64,000 nt of DNA, taken from NCBI GenBank assembly GCA_959347315.1, contig OY365807.1:17317611-17381610 (forward strand), written 5' to 3'. The stretch comes from Bimastos eiseni. Its lineage: Eukaryota > Annelida > Clitellata > Crassiclitellata > Lumbricidae. The translations under genes were made by a program, and so were the position numbers. The notes beneath the pieces were generated by a model that saw only the letters and a list, made by a program, of their open reading frames with translations, did no database searches and was not told where the DNA came from. This document shows, in pieces, positions 12,731-25,798 of this stretch (positions are counted from its first letter, which is position 1; each line of letters opens with the position of its first letter).

Positions 12731-12973
12731 CATACATACATACATAAATGCATATATACATACATACATACATACATACATACATACATACATACATACA
12801 TACATACATACATGCATAAATACATACATACACACATACATGCATACAATTTATACATACATACATACATACATACATACATGCATACATACATACATAC
12901 ATACATACATACATACATACATGCATACATACATACACACATACATACATACGTACATACATACATACATACA

Positions 12974-13005
<32 letters not shown>

Positions 13006-13006
13006 C
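12269..13006. repeat. (CATA)n tetranucleotide block, about 740 bp
   Basis: Nearly continuous CATA units with variants (CATATATA, CATAAATG, CATGCATA). Two CAAAAGTTATACATAC interruptions at about 12445 and 12544 show that a block of about 99 bp was copied within the array. Open frames on both strands (Tyr-Ile-His-Thr or Met-Tyr-Val-Cys repeats) are purely compositional. Confidence 0.96.
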
Positions 13007-13019
13007 GTTGCATGCATAT

Positions 13020-14585
13020 CAACTGACGCATGATGCAATCATTTCCTTTTTGCACACGCCGCTGAAGCGACGTTTATTATGAGTTTCGAACCAAGCATAC
13101 GCTTTCAGTTTTTTTCGGAAAGGAAAGCAGTTGGTAATTGGGTTTCGGACGATATGTCTACATTTCGATGGTCTGTAAACAGAGGCGCCGTTTTCGATGA
13201 GTTGGAGGTTTTCTGTATACAGACAGTTTTCGATGCCGTTGGCACAATATAATAGGCCTATGCCTTTAACTATATAAGGCAGTTGTTGTTAGTGGTCTAT
13301 AAGCAGTGGCCTATTTATGAATTTCGTGACATAAAGGATCAATTTCACGTTGGGCAGAATGGGACCAATTGTGAAAAACTTGAGGAGGCTCCATTTGAAA
13401 CATTCGGCTGAAAAACGCCTTTAACGGTACGTGTACTACGTTTTGTAAAGTAGCATACGTCGCGCAGCAATTGTACATTGAACTTCACTTGTACAGTTTT
13501 GCGATATATTGGTAACTGAGGAAAATCTGCATGTGGAGTCGGTGATGTTGCTCTTTGAAGTGCCTGGATGATTTCTGTGATTAATCCAAGATATCATTGT
13601 TGTAAGACCTTTTTCACAATATGTAAGGTTTCAAATGTAGGATTACCTAATGTCGAGTTAAGCTTTATTAACCTTATCCAACCCTCACCTTATTATATAT
13701 TATTAAATTATATTCACGGTCTAAATTGCATAATTATATAGTATCCACTGCAGCCACTCTATACTACGCACACGTCAATTGCACAAATCGTCCTTACATT
13801 ACGTTTCTGTGTAAAGTATCTCATTCCGTGTCAATGACTCTATTTTACTCCAAATATCAGTTTAAACTTTTCGTTCTAATTTTCGGTTACTTTCGTTAAA
13901 TTCGTTGAATGATTTCGTTTGGTGTGCAACGGCATTCTGGATTCGCCAGCACCAAAAACATGTGTCAGTCTGCAAAGCGAGTCATGACTCATTACGAAAT
14001 GCAACTTTAGAAGACTGTCATATTTCCAATAATGTTTTCTTCATTATGTGGTAGGTCTATTTATCACCGGTATCTGTAAACTTATGCAATAGCTTGATAG
14101 TAGCAAACAGACATTAATGAAACAATGGATTATTCATGTGTTTGCATAACTATAACTGTAATTACGTGGAAATGTGTATTTGCTTGACGGTGGCTTTCAA
14201 CTACCTTTCACTATGCATGTATACACGGCGTCCCAATTGAACTGATAACCTTTTGTTTTGTCAATGTAGAGCAGTTAATTCTAAAAATTGTTCAATATAA
14301 ATTTGCAAAGGGGAGGAGGGGTAACTTTTGTTATTTACGAGAATTGGATCATATTTTACTAACATGGTCCAACGTATGGGCCTATGCAAATGTATAGTCG
14401 GACAAAAAATTCGAACTTTTCAAATATGTCAGCCTAAACATTATATTTTACATTTTTTTAAACTTTACAGCTCGACAAAGAGATGAAGATGTCAACATTT
14501 AAAATTAACTTGAATCAAATGTCTCGCCATTCATCGATCGCATGATCAACAATTCCTTGATCAAAACGATTCCATTCATTCATAA
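13020..14585. other. intergenic, nothing recognised
   Basis: About 1.5 kb of AT-rich unique-looking sequence without long open frames, RNA-like structures or repeats that I can identify. Confidence 0.45.
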
Positions 14586-14589
14586 CTCG

Positions 14590-17230
14590 CCGTTTGAGAT
14601 GGGCATCGTAGAGTATATAGAGAGAAATACGAAGGAGTCATATAGAGATACAAAGAGAAATAGGATGAAGTTATAGAGAGATACAAAGAGAAATAAGATC
14701 GCGTTATGGAGAGATACAAAGAAAAATAATAAGGAGTCATAGAGAGATACAAAGAGAAATAAGAAGGAGTCATATAGAGATACAAAGAGAAATAGGATGG
14801 AGTTATAGAGAGATACAGAGAGAAATAAGAAGGAGTTTTAGAGAGATACAAAGAGAAGTAGGAATGAGTCAAAAAAAGATACAAGGGATATAGAAATGAG
14901 TCATAGCGAGAACTAGGAAGGAATTATAGCGATGTATACAGAGGATAGGATGGAGTAATAGAGAGAAATCAATAATAAATACATGGAATTTATTGCAGAA
15001 TTACAGAGAAGGAGCCATAAAGAGGTACAAAGAAAGATAGGAAAGAGTCATTTTGAGAGATACGAAAATAATAATGAGAAGTCATATAGCAGAAATACAG
15101 ACAAAAATAGGAAGGAGCCGTAAAGGGACACCAATGGAAACAGGAATGAGTCATGGAGATATGCAAATGGAAACAGGAATGAGTCATAGAGATATGCAAA
15201 TGGAAACAGGAATGAGTCATGGAGATATGCAAATGGAAACAGGAATGAGTCATGGAGATATGCAAATGGAAACAGGAATGAGTCATAGAGATACAAAGAG
15301 AAATAGGAAAGATTCAACGAGACATGCAAAGTAAAATAGGAAGATGTAATGGTGAAATATGTAAAGAGAGATAGCAAAGGTCGTGGAGAGATACAAAGAG
15401 ACATAGGAAGGAGTCATAAGAGAAATACAAACATAAATAGAAATGAGCCGTCAAAGGATACCAACGGAATGAGTCGTAGAGATACAACGAGAACTCGGAA
15501 GGAATCAGCGAGACTTGCAAAGTGAACTAGGAAGATGTTATGGCGAAATATGCAGAGGCGGCGATCTCGTTTGACAGGTGGGAGACATCCAATGAGAGGG
15601 GTATAAAGTGTGGGGGAAAAAAGATATGGGAAGGAGTCACAGAACAAATACATGCAGATATATACAAATAGGAAGGAGTTATAGAGAAATACACAGAGAA
15701 ACAGGAGTAACTCTTTCCATAGATATAGTAATAAAAAGAGAAGTAGGAAGGAGTAGTAGAGAGATACAAAAAAATAGGGATCAGTCAAGGGAAGCAGGAA
15801 GGAGTCATATAGAGTTACAAAGATATAGGAATGCGTTATAGAGTAATACACAGAGAAACCGGGAGGAGTCATAAATATATGCATAGAGTATTAAGAAGGA
15901 ATTACATAAAGAGTTATAATATAGACATTGGAAGAAGTAATAGAGAAATATACAGATAAAAATAGTCATGGAAAGAGTCATGGAGAAATAAAGGAGAATT
16001 AGGAAAGAATTAAAATGAGACATGCAGAGAGAAATGTGAAGACATTTTAGCAAGATACACAGAGAAGAATAGGAAGGAGCTATAAACAGACATGCAGAGA
16101 GAAATGGGAAGGAGTCAGAGCGACATACAATGAGAAATAGGAAAGAGTTATGGCAAGACATACACAGAGAAATAGGAAGAAGTCATAGAAGAAATAAATG
16201 GACTAATAGGAGGGAGCCATAGAGAGCTAGAAATGGAAATAGGACTGAATCCTAGAATAAAACAAAGAGAAATACAAAGGAGTCCTAGAGTGATACAAAG
16301 AGAATCAGAAAGGAGTCATAGGGAGATACAACGAGGAATAGAAAGGAATAATAGGAGGACAATAAGAGAAATAGAAGAATTCATAGAGAGATTCAAAAGG
16401 GAATAGAAAATAGAAAAGAGTCATAGAGAGATAATAGGAGAAATAGACAGGAGTCATATGGAGATACAAAAAAAACAGAAAAGAATCATAGGGAGATACA
16501 AAGAGGATTTAGAAAGGAATAATAGGGAGATAATAAGAGAAATAGAAGAAGCCGTAGAGAGAAACAAAGAGGAATAGAAGGAAATCAAAGGGAGATACAA
16601 AGAGGAATAGAAAGGAATAATAGGGAGATAATGAGAAAAGTAGAAGAAGTCATAGGGAGATACAAAGAGAAATGGAAAGGAGTCTATAGACAGATACAAA
16701 GAGGAATATAAAAGAGTCATAGGGAGATAAAAAAATTAATAAAAAGAAGTCATAAGGAGATTTTAAATAATTACTAGAAAGTAGTCACAGGGAGATACAA
16801 ATAAGAATAGAAGAGAGTTAATAGAGAGTATGTATCTTCATTTATTGAGAAGTCATACGAAATAGCAAAAAAATAGGAAGAAATCATAGAGAAATACACA
16901 GAGAAACAGAAAGGAATAATGAGAGATACATGGAGGAATAGAAAAGAATAATAGGGAGATAATAAGAGAAATAGAAGAAGTCATAGGGAGATACAAAGAG
17001 AGAGATACAAAGAGGAATAGAAAGAGATAATATGGAGATAGTAAGAGAAATAGAAAAAGTCATAGAGAGATACAAATAGGAATAGGAAGAAGTCATAGAT
17101 AGACACAAAGAAATTTAGTAAGGAGTCATAGAGAGATACAAAGAGATATAGAAAGAAGTCATAGGAAGATACAAAGAAGAATAGGAAGTACCCATAGTGA
17201 GATATACAAACAGACAATAAAATTGAAATC
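14590..17230. repeat. 2.6-kb purine-rich degenerate tandem array (33-bp class units)
   Basis: The plus strand repeats variants of GGAGTCATAGAGAGATACAA followed by AGAGAAATAGGA at roughly 30-36 bp spacing across the whole block. The core at about 15145-15285 is homogeneous, with five exact-length 33-bp units. The rest is diverged by indels. Because the core period is a multiple of three, a minus-strand frame with an 11-residue repeat stays open over it. I treat this as a satellite and not as a gene. Confidence 0.9.
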
Positions 17231-18090
17231 ACAGAATGAATTATGAGATAGAGCAATATAATATGATAAAGAAAGACATATATACAAAGACTATACACAT
17301 ATCTCACGTTATTATCGATGTTCCTTTAATGTATTTGAACAAACACGCGTACCTTTGTGGCTTCCCTTCTCGCTACCTTCTGTATATAAAAATGATCATT
17401 TTATGACACATTGTGTCCATGTCTGTCGTTGCTCGCATATTTTAAACGTGTGTACATTGCATGCATTGGAATGATGTCAGCGACTGAACGAAGGAATACC
17501 GACTGTTCGTAAAAAAGGGAGAGCAAACGTTAGACGATGTGTCGACCTATGCCTTTTATTTATTGTCAACATGAGCGCGTCTCAGCTTGTGTTGACTAAG
17601 AGCAAACATTTCGTGTATCGTCCAGTTTAACCTCTGACAAACGGGTTTCAAGTCTTATGTATGCATATGTATATGCACACATTGTGTGAATATACATATG
17701 TATATCAAAGCCTACTTTGTATACAAACGTATAATGTTGGCATATATACTACATTCAGCCGTTACACGTGTATATATGTACAGAGGTATACACTTGCGCA
17801 TATATTAATTATTTGTCATCATTGTGGATTTTTTTGTTCAAACGCTTTTCGGTCAGAACATTAAATTGAAATCAAAATAATAGAAACTACATGTTGATGT
17901 CTTTGATTATGCACGTGATGCTGAATTTATAATAATGTCATTTTTATGCCCCATTTAATAGACCTTCCAGTTTATGTATAGAGACTTGGCGAAAGGGAGA
18001 GAGAGAAGGAGAGACAGATACAGAGACAGAAGAGAGAGAGACTCTTAGAGAGCCAAATATAATATATATGTGTGCATATACAAATATACA
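17231..18090. other. intergenic, nothing recognised
   Basis: AT-rich DNA with TATG/CATA runs near 17660-17790 and a GAGA tract near 17995-18045. No supported gene. Confidence 0.45.
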
Positions 18091-18182
18091 TTCAAGCGCA
18101 CATGCATACATGAACACACACATACACATACATACACAAATACATACATGCACATATGCACGCATGTACAATTGTACATGTA
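18090..18182. repeat. CACA/CATA microsatellite
   Basis: Imperfect CACATACA and CATACATG units. Confidence 0.8.
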
Positions 18183-19580
18183 GGCCTACGGACAGACAGA
18201 TGTTATGTTGTAATTAATATTTTACTAATAATATTAAAGTCTGGTGTATACTATAGCATGCAGTGTCGCCAAAATTCTCATTAAATGTTTTGTTTTGCAA
18301 TGAATTACTTATGGAAAGTCGACAAGTAACAATAGGCTTATATAATCGTTAATGAGTCTGTACGTTGAACTAACCTATAGTGCATGCCTCTTCAGACTCA
18401 GAGAAGCTCTTCAGTCCAGACTTGTCAAAAGAACAGCGATACAACAACATTCTTCAGTTAACAATTACAACTACCGTTGACCACCTCATATTTACCTTCT
18501 TACATACCTGTTTACGGTCTTGTCCACCTACTATCCTACTTTCCTACCTCCAGAGTAGAACATGCATAATCAAATAATAAGTTCATTATTATTATATATG
18601 TGTGACAATGCGTGTACGTATGTCTGCAGGTAGGTCAGTAGGCATATACGAGTCTGGAAAACTATCCCTGCCGTGGCCATTTCCCCCGGAGATATCCCCC
18701 AGTATGTATCCCCCAGACATTCCCCCTTTGATTTGTTACCCTGCACAAATATTGATGAGAAAGTGCAGCACGTGCTTTCATCAAACACTACAGTAGTTCT
18801 CTTCAAGTAATGCCAGCCACAGTTTAGGATTCAATCTCTTCCGAGTTGTTCTTCAACTGATTTGTGAACAAATTCAGGGCAGCTTATAGTGCATCAGCAA
18901 ATTAAGGATCACAATTAAGCACAATATAATTGAAGTTCCGAAACTAGATGAAGCAAATATCAGATAAATTGGCATGCTCAGTGCTCATTCAATCTTATGG
19001 GACGTTTGTGGGAACGTCCATTGTCCAGGGGCTGTATCCTACTGAAACGTCCGGGTGGAAATTTGGGGTGGGGAAATGTCGGGTAAGGATGTCTGGACGA
19101 TAAACGTTTATAGGGAAATTGCCTGGAAAGTCGCATAATAGTTTACATACACTGGTACTTACTTACTCATGAGTTCGTTTGCTTTAGCGAAGATCTTTGC
19201 TGTAGATATACCTAATGATCCTAATCACCTGGGACTACTCGTGTCGGAAACCTCATGGAACAGTAAATTCACGAGTGCCAGAGTCAGTTGGGAGGTGTAG
19301 GACGCTGGCTTGATGTTGAACCGCTGTCGTCATCGGAAAGATCCTTCAGACTTTAGAGGATCAACCTCTTCAAGAGGTATATGTATATAGTAAGATAGCG
19401 CTTTTACCTTTACCTGACATGCAACATGTCTGCAGCTGCATGTATTGTTTGCATACGTATGTATACCTGTCTGTATGTGTTCTATCGCCTCCCTCTGATG
19501 CGAATTTCATAGGTTAAGGTAATCAACAATTTGAAATACGAACCTATGCCTACATGCCAAAACTCTGATAACTTATTTGA
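18183..19580. other. intergenic, nothing recognised
   Basis: No supported coding sequence. There is a CCCC-rich stretch near 18670-18735 (repeated CCCCC with ATCCCCC/ATTCCCCC spacing) and otherwise unremarkable sequence. Confidence 0.4.
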
Positions 19581-19584
19581 AGTG

Positions 19585-19775
19585 GCATCTGTATGTCTGT
19601 CTATCTGCCTGTCTCTTTGCTTAGACATCTGTCTGCTTGCCTGTTTGCCTCTGCCTGCTTGCTTGTCTATGTGTAATTCTGTCTAGCTGCCAGTCTGTCT
19701 GGCAAAGACTATATCTTGTCTGTCTGTCCGCTTCAGACAGACAAGATATGTCTGCCTCTGTCTGTCTGCCTCTAT
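19585..19775. repeat. CTGT/CTGC-rich degenerate microsatellite
   Basis: Repeated CTGTCTGT, CTGCCTG and CTTGCCTG units. It contains a short inverted copy, ATCTTGTCTGTCTG near 19710 against CAGACAGACAAGAT near 19733, able to form a hairpin. Confidence 0.8.
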
Positions 19776-21880
19776 CCCTATATCTGTTTTTACAATAGTA
19801 TCTCAATAGCTTAACATATGCGTAAGCACTTATTAAGCAGGCTCAGTTGGATAAACTTCGTTCGGCAGAAGTCGATGAATTGCAATGAGCCAACAGGATA
19901 ATCATCATCATCGCCGCCGCATCACTCCTACCCTCCTTCGTCACTCTCTTCCTATGTACGTCACTCCCTCCCTCTGTCATAAGTTGTCATCCTTGGTGTG
20001 TGTCAATCGTTCTTTCGCTGACTGTGACTGATTGACTGACTGATTGATTGATTGATTGCGAGAACGACAATCAGTCGCTTAGATCAAAGCAAGTGTCGGT
20101 TTTCCGATGACAGGAACTACTCGAGAAGGTCTCGCGAGACGCCACCAGGCGGCAGCACCAGCAGATATTATATCTTATATACGTTTACACGTTGATACGG
20201 TTGTCAAATCATTGGTATAGCTTACTACACGGGTACATGCTTATATATAATTGCATATATATATAGTGTGTTTGTGCGCATACATATATTGTTACACATG
20301 CATATATAAATATGTAGGGAATTTTCTGCAAACAGATGGACTAAATAATATATATATATATATAATATGTGGGTATTTGTATGCCTACGCTCCATTGCAA
20401 CAGCAATTATCAGTCAGTTGCTGGGACAGACAGACATACACACACACACACAGACACACACACAGACACACGGACGAACGGACGGACACACACAAACACA
20501 CACGCAGACCCATACATACAGAGAGAGAGAATAGGCGAATCAGACAGACGATATGATAACTGTAGTATACCCGAGCTGTGCCAGTGCTCGCGTGCTTGCA
20601 CGTCGTTGCACGATCTCGTATTATGTGAGGCTATAAACGTTCATCTCTGCGATAACTGACGATTTGGATATACGGTCATTGATTAACCAAGGGCGTCGCG
20701 AGGTCATCGTGAGGTCATCGCAGATGCAGCAGGCAACTGCCCTAAGCATCCCGATTATAGACGCAGCTGACATTGAAGAGGCGCACAAAAGAAGATAATC
20801 GGTTTCAGCATTGTGTTTGAAATGGCGCTTCCAAATTTTTTTTGCCTACGGAACCCTTTGATCCGAAAAGTTTTTGACGGAACCCTGACCTACAAGCAAG
20901 AACATATTCTGGTATATATGTAGCGCCTAGAAGTAGGTCAATATTTATATATGCAATTTGGTCTTATAATTATGTGACTGGTGATAATTACTAGTTCGTC
21001 GAGTTGTCGTATCCATGCGTGAATTAATTGAGCTTGTAAGGAAGGCGAGGAGCGGTTGAAAAGTACGCAAGGAGGCCGAATAAACGCAGAGAAGATGAAA
21101 AGTAATTGAAGAAGGGTGAGGAGGAGGAACAATGTCTTCCGTTTTCCCTAGGATTTGAGGCCAGAGGAGGCAGATCGGATATGAGTGTGGAGTATACGAG
21201 AGGGTGGCTAATGTATCTCCTCCCTAACGCCAAGACTGCTTGTAAATAACAATTAAATAGTGATCATTTGTTGCAAAAATGGTACTATTCAAAGCGTGAA
21301 GTCATGCGGGAAGCTATCGCCACCGCAGACTAATTATGGCAAGCTCAGCAGCAGTTTCTGCATGCGGTAACGCTGTCAATGCGGGGCGACCAAGGTTATT
21401 TCTCAACGGAAAAAATATTTCAATAAAAATAGACACAGGGAGGCAGACGACTCTGGGCCCAATGGTGGCGATTATAGCGACGCCACTGAGAAGGAAGAAT
21501 GACAGTGGGAGAAGGTGGAAGAAGAAGAGAGGAAAGAAGACCTCCCACTATACTGACGCCAATGTATCCTGTCTTTACTTAAGTATCAAGTGTCGGTGAC
21601 TTGAGTGTTACCCTTGATGGCATGTGCATGCATCCTGTCGGTCTCCGAAGACCTCTTGCAATCGACGCGCTCATGTGGCTATAACGAAGGTCATTAGCAT
21701 CAATCAATCGATCCATCCATCTATCTGTCAATCAATCAGTCAGTCTGCGAGTCAAACTTGCGGCAGTTGTGATATCAATAATCTGAGGAAATGTCTGGGA
21801 ATTGTCCTATAGGGGAAATGTTGGGGAGGGTATGTCTCCATGGCGAATGAATGATGTGGCAGAAACAGAGGATGCGATGC
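19776..21880. other. intergenic with TA, CA and CACG microsatellites
   Basis: Contains TA runs (about 20243-20265, 20348-20365) and a CACA/CAGACA run (about 20436-20525). No gene is supported. Open frames across the CA run are compositional. Confidence 0.45.
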
Positions 21881-22295
21881 ATGGAAGAAAGAGGAAGTGC
21901 ATGAGGTATGCAGCGGAGGAATGAAAATGGAAGAAGGAGAAGGGGATAAGAAGAGTCAGGGAAAAAGAAGAATGAAAGAAGGGGTGGATGTAGCAATGGA
22001 AAACAAGCGTATTTACGCTATATATATAACGCTATATGTATATATATATACATATATATATATAGATGTGAAAGAAGCAAACGAGAAAGAAAATTGGAAA
22101 AGGAAGATTCAGAGGATGACGATGAGAGGATGAGTGAAGAATGAAATGAGGAGATGGAGGGAGGATGGGAGAAGAAGAATGGAAGTAATAGGAGGTGATA
22201 GAATGAAAAGAAAAATAGCAATAGAAGAAGGATGAGGAAAAAGGAAGAACAGAGGGAACTCTTGCAGATGACAAAACAGACGAGAAGGAGAGGGA
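21880..22295. repeat. purine-rich (GGAAGA-type) tract
   Basis: Two purine-rich segments (21880-22010 and 22070-22295), split by a TA microsatellite at about 22018-22062. No domain is seen in the frames crossing them. Confidence 0.7.
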
Positions 22296-23240
22296 ATTCC
22301 ATGAGGCGATTTGTATAATGGGGAAGTAAATGTCGGGAGAGCTTGTCGAAGTTTATCTCAGTGGTGAGTCATGTGGAGTATAGTTTATAGTAGGCCTATA
22401 TGTAACCTGTAGGCTGTAGGCCCTAAAGATATGAATTGTGTATTTGTTGGATCCCTGATATCGTGCGTGTGTTCGCTTCAGTTGATCTTATAGTCTCAGA
22501 TGATGTGCCTCCTCAGCTGAGTAATGCTGATAAGGCCTAAGGGTATTCCAAGCGCACGCGATTACATTACCTTATAGCCGTCTACATTACGTCACATCAC
22601 GTTTATTTCCTACAGCCATTGCCAACGTATATAGGCTACTCATTTTTCTGAGATGGCTTCGGGTTCTATAGCGGGTTATAATTCCAATAGCGCGGGCCAT
22701 GCAGTCTAATCTCCTAAGCTGTGCATCGTCGTTGTATACTTGAAGCTTTGCATTAATAAAGAGACCCCCACTCCGGCTCAAAGAACTTCACTATCGCTAA
22801 TCTTAAGTGTGGACAGATTTAGAACGGAATTCTACAATTGAGGCACGCTCAGCATATGCATATATATATACAAACATATATATATATATTTATATATAGC
22901 CAATATGATTTATATATGATTTATATAGTCCTGCAATTGCTGCAAATACATAGTTATAATATCTATGAATACGGTGACTACCTGCATGCGTATATATACG
23001 CATATATATTTATAGAGCGCAATTGCTTGACTCGTATAGAGCTATATGTATACGCCATTGGATAAGAATGTATTTATAAAGTATTACACCTTATGTAGTA
23101 AAAAGTTGTAATAGTTACATAAAGAGTAGATTAATATGAACCTGACTTGGCATTTGAATTATATATCCATGGCCTAGAAATTGCATATAATTCGCCTCCG
23201 TACTTGGGCTATGCGCACATATGCATTTGTGCTAACCAAT
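22296..23240. other. intergenic, nothing firmly recognised
   Basis: AT-rich with TA runs at about 22860-22905 and 22990-23015. A minus-strand frame at 22587-22781 has a faint resemblance to a reverse-transcriptase segment (GLFINAK), too weak to call. Confidence 0.4.
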
Positions 23241-23435
23241 GTGGCACGGTGGCCGATTGGTTAGAGCGGTCAGCCCGTAACACTCAGTGTGCACAGAGTG
23301 AGCGGGTTCGACCCTCTTCCTAGGGGTCAGTCACTATGTTAGAACCATGAGCAAGTCATTTGCGCACAATTGCTCTGCAGTACAACTGCAATTGAGTCGT
23401 CGAGGCGTGTGTATGCACTTCTGAGCAAAAAATGT
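23241..23435 (+). mobile_element. tRNA-derived SINE
   Basis: The head contains an A box (TGGCCGATTGG, 23250-23260) and a perfect B box (GGTTCGACCC, 23305-23314) about 45 bp apart, i.e. a pol III split promoter. The acceptor stem does not pair well enough for a tRNA. Downstream, GAGCAAGTCATTTGCGCACA (23349-23368) resembles the GGCAAGACACTTAACCCA-type segment of many metazoan tRNA-SINEs. The 3' border is uncertain; an A-rich stretch with AATAAAA lies near 23463. Confidence 0.7.
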
Positions 23436-23469
23436 TGGAAGAACGGCAATATCAAATTTCAGAATAAAA

Positions 23470-24394
23470 TATATCTACTTATGATAATTATGCAAATCTC
23501 ATGATTCTTTGACAAAACTAGTAATAGATGTATACTATACGTGTCCGCATGGTGTAAGTTACTCATACAGTATCACACACAAGTATACAGTCAAAACTGT
23601 TATACTTATTGGCCTATATGTTACATAGGCCCAACTACTTCCTTGCGACAGCTCTCGCCACACAGTATATGTATATGTGTAAATGTATATGAGGCTCATA
23701 CATGTATATCTATTCGCCTACAATACCCCTACGTATATATTTAAGCATAGGTTATTTATCTAACTATTTATTCAACCCATGTCAACTCCAGCAAATCTTG
23801 CAATTTCGAGATTTTCTGCTTAGTGGTTTAACTGTAAGTTCGGCATCGACCGACAAAAGGTGGATGGTCTAATTGTAAATCCGGTCGAATAGTATCGCGC
23901 AAATTCGTGTTTATAGAAAGCCTTAGAAAGTGGCGCCGATGTTTACAAATTCCGCCACAGGTAGGTACGTCTAAATACGCAACGCGTTCTTTCTGGTTGA
24001 AGTTCCACTGGACTCCTAAGACGCTACACCTGCGACGCTCACAAAGGCGGCCGCTCGACCCTCAGGCCTTTCATATGTCTGTCTGTCTGTCAGGTTGCGT
24101 ATACCTGTTCAACTGTCTACGTCGTCTTCTGTTTGCTGATTATGCATATACGTATAAATTATACATGTATTATATATTTGTATTTGTATGTGCGCATATT
24201 TACTTATGTTTGCTTATATATATATATATATATATATATATTTCTTTATTTATCCCAGTTCTCCTCTGTTCTGTATGTATGACTGTGTGCGCGGCTGTTG
24301 CAGTTATTTTGATCCCTTTTCTCTTTCTGTCTCTCTGCCTATATCTGTCTGTCTGTCTATGTCTCCCTCCCTCCCTCTCTCCCTACCTCCCTCC

Positions 24395-24429
<35 letters not shown>

Positions 24430-25798
24430 CGCCTTCATTTGCTTATATATATACTATATATATATATTATATATATATAAAATGCTTCCATTTTCTATAG
24501 ATGATTAACTTTTTCTGTTGCCCACTCAGCGTCTCTTCCTCTGCATGAGTATACCAACTTTTCTAACGAAAAGTGAAAAACTTATAATATGAATAACCAA
24601 TAACATCTAAATTCAATCATTGCCATGCAGTAGCCATCGTCATCGTAATCAAGTAGGCCTATATTTGAGGCGCTCCAGACGCAAATCGTGGCCAATGCAT
24701 TCATGGTCTCCAGACTCTCGTTGCTTCTCCTTTAAAAGGTGACCGAGAAAATACAAAATAGAGGAGCAGAATATCTGGAGCAGGATATCATCCGGGTTAT
24801 ATAGAAAGGGCCACTCGACTGAAACTCTTTCTCCCCAGTTTAGTTCCAACATCTAAAATGCTATGGATGCTGAAAGAGTCGTGCTATATACCTGCTCAAT
24901 TAGATTGTTATACACATACAAATATACATACAGACATACAAGCATACATGTATATACACAGACTGACATGCATTATGAGCCCATCAATTACCTTCCTTTC
25001 CCGTTCCGATTAAAAAAACCATGCATGCACCATATAAAGCCAAAGCCGATTGTCAACCTGCCTTGTCCTTAAGCCTTGACCTGGAACCCAACCTGACCTA
25101 ATAATATTGACCGAATTTCTGGTTTTTCCACCACGTGGCAAATGGCAATCTCTGGAGACGAAGCAATCAGAAGATGCCGATTGAGATATATGGCTTTATA
25201 GGGTGCATGCATGGTTTTTTTAATCGTAGTGGAGAAATTGGAAGAAATAGAAATCAGGAGAAAATATACATGTATGTTCCATGGAGGAGGAATGTTCTCC
25301 CTGCCGACCTCTCGTCACACTACTTACTATAGAGGGGTCGAAACCTAGTGCATTTTACATTGAAACAGAACAGTTTATAAGTTGGCCAATGCATAGGCCT
25401 TTGTATCAGTATAGGCCATATAAGTATGCATTATATATATATATATATATACACATCCATATATAATACATTATATATATATATATGAATGATGCGTATG
25501 AATGACGCCTTCAGGTGTATATATATAGGGCTTTGTGGTCGACGCATCTCTGCATGGTCTCAAAGGCGGATGAACAATTGAATGTTCTTATGACAATGAA
25601 TGGGAGGTGAAGTCAATTCTTTCCTCCTTTATTCGATCCATTGATCCTATTTCTATGCGCATTCTTCGGCGAATAATAATGACGAATATAAACGTAATAT
25701 AACGTTATGTATTAAATTCAGATACCATATGCTATGGAACTATATAGTAATATATTATATGTGTGCATATATATAAATATATTATGTATATCTATATA
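23470..25798. other. intergenic, TA and pyrimidine microsatellites only
   Basis: Holds (TA)n at about 24218-24241, 24447-24480 and 25432-25490, and a CCCT/CT run at about 24362-24425. I see no gene. Confidence 0.45.

Noticed and set aside
12186..13082. Several long open frames on both strands (Met-Tyr-Val-Cys and Tyr-Ile-His-Thr repeats)
   Set aside because: They lie exactly over the CATA microsatellite. A four-base repeat without stops keeps all frames open, so no gene is implied.
14990..15404. Minus-strand frames with an 11-residue repeat (MTHSCFHLHIS)
   Set aside because: Produced by the 33-bp satellite period; frames break as soon as the array degenerates.
19710..19760. CTGT hairpin as an RNA gene
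   Set aside because: The inverted copy is explained by simple-repeat slippage within a CTGT tract, and no flanking RNA-gene signals are present.
22587..22781. Faint reverse-transcriptase-like frame on the minus strand (GLFINAK)
   Set aside because: Only one short motif is suggestive, with no second conserved block in register; not enough for a call.
23241..23320. True tRNA gene
   Set aside because: A and B boxes are good, but the acceptor and anticodon stems do not form a standard cloverleaf and a SINE-type body follows.
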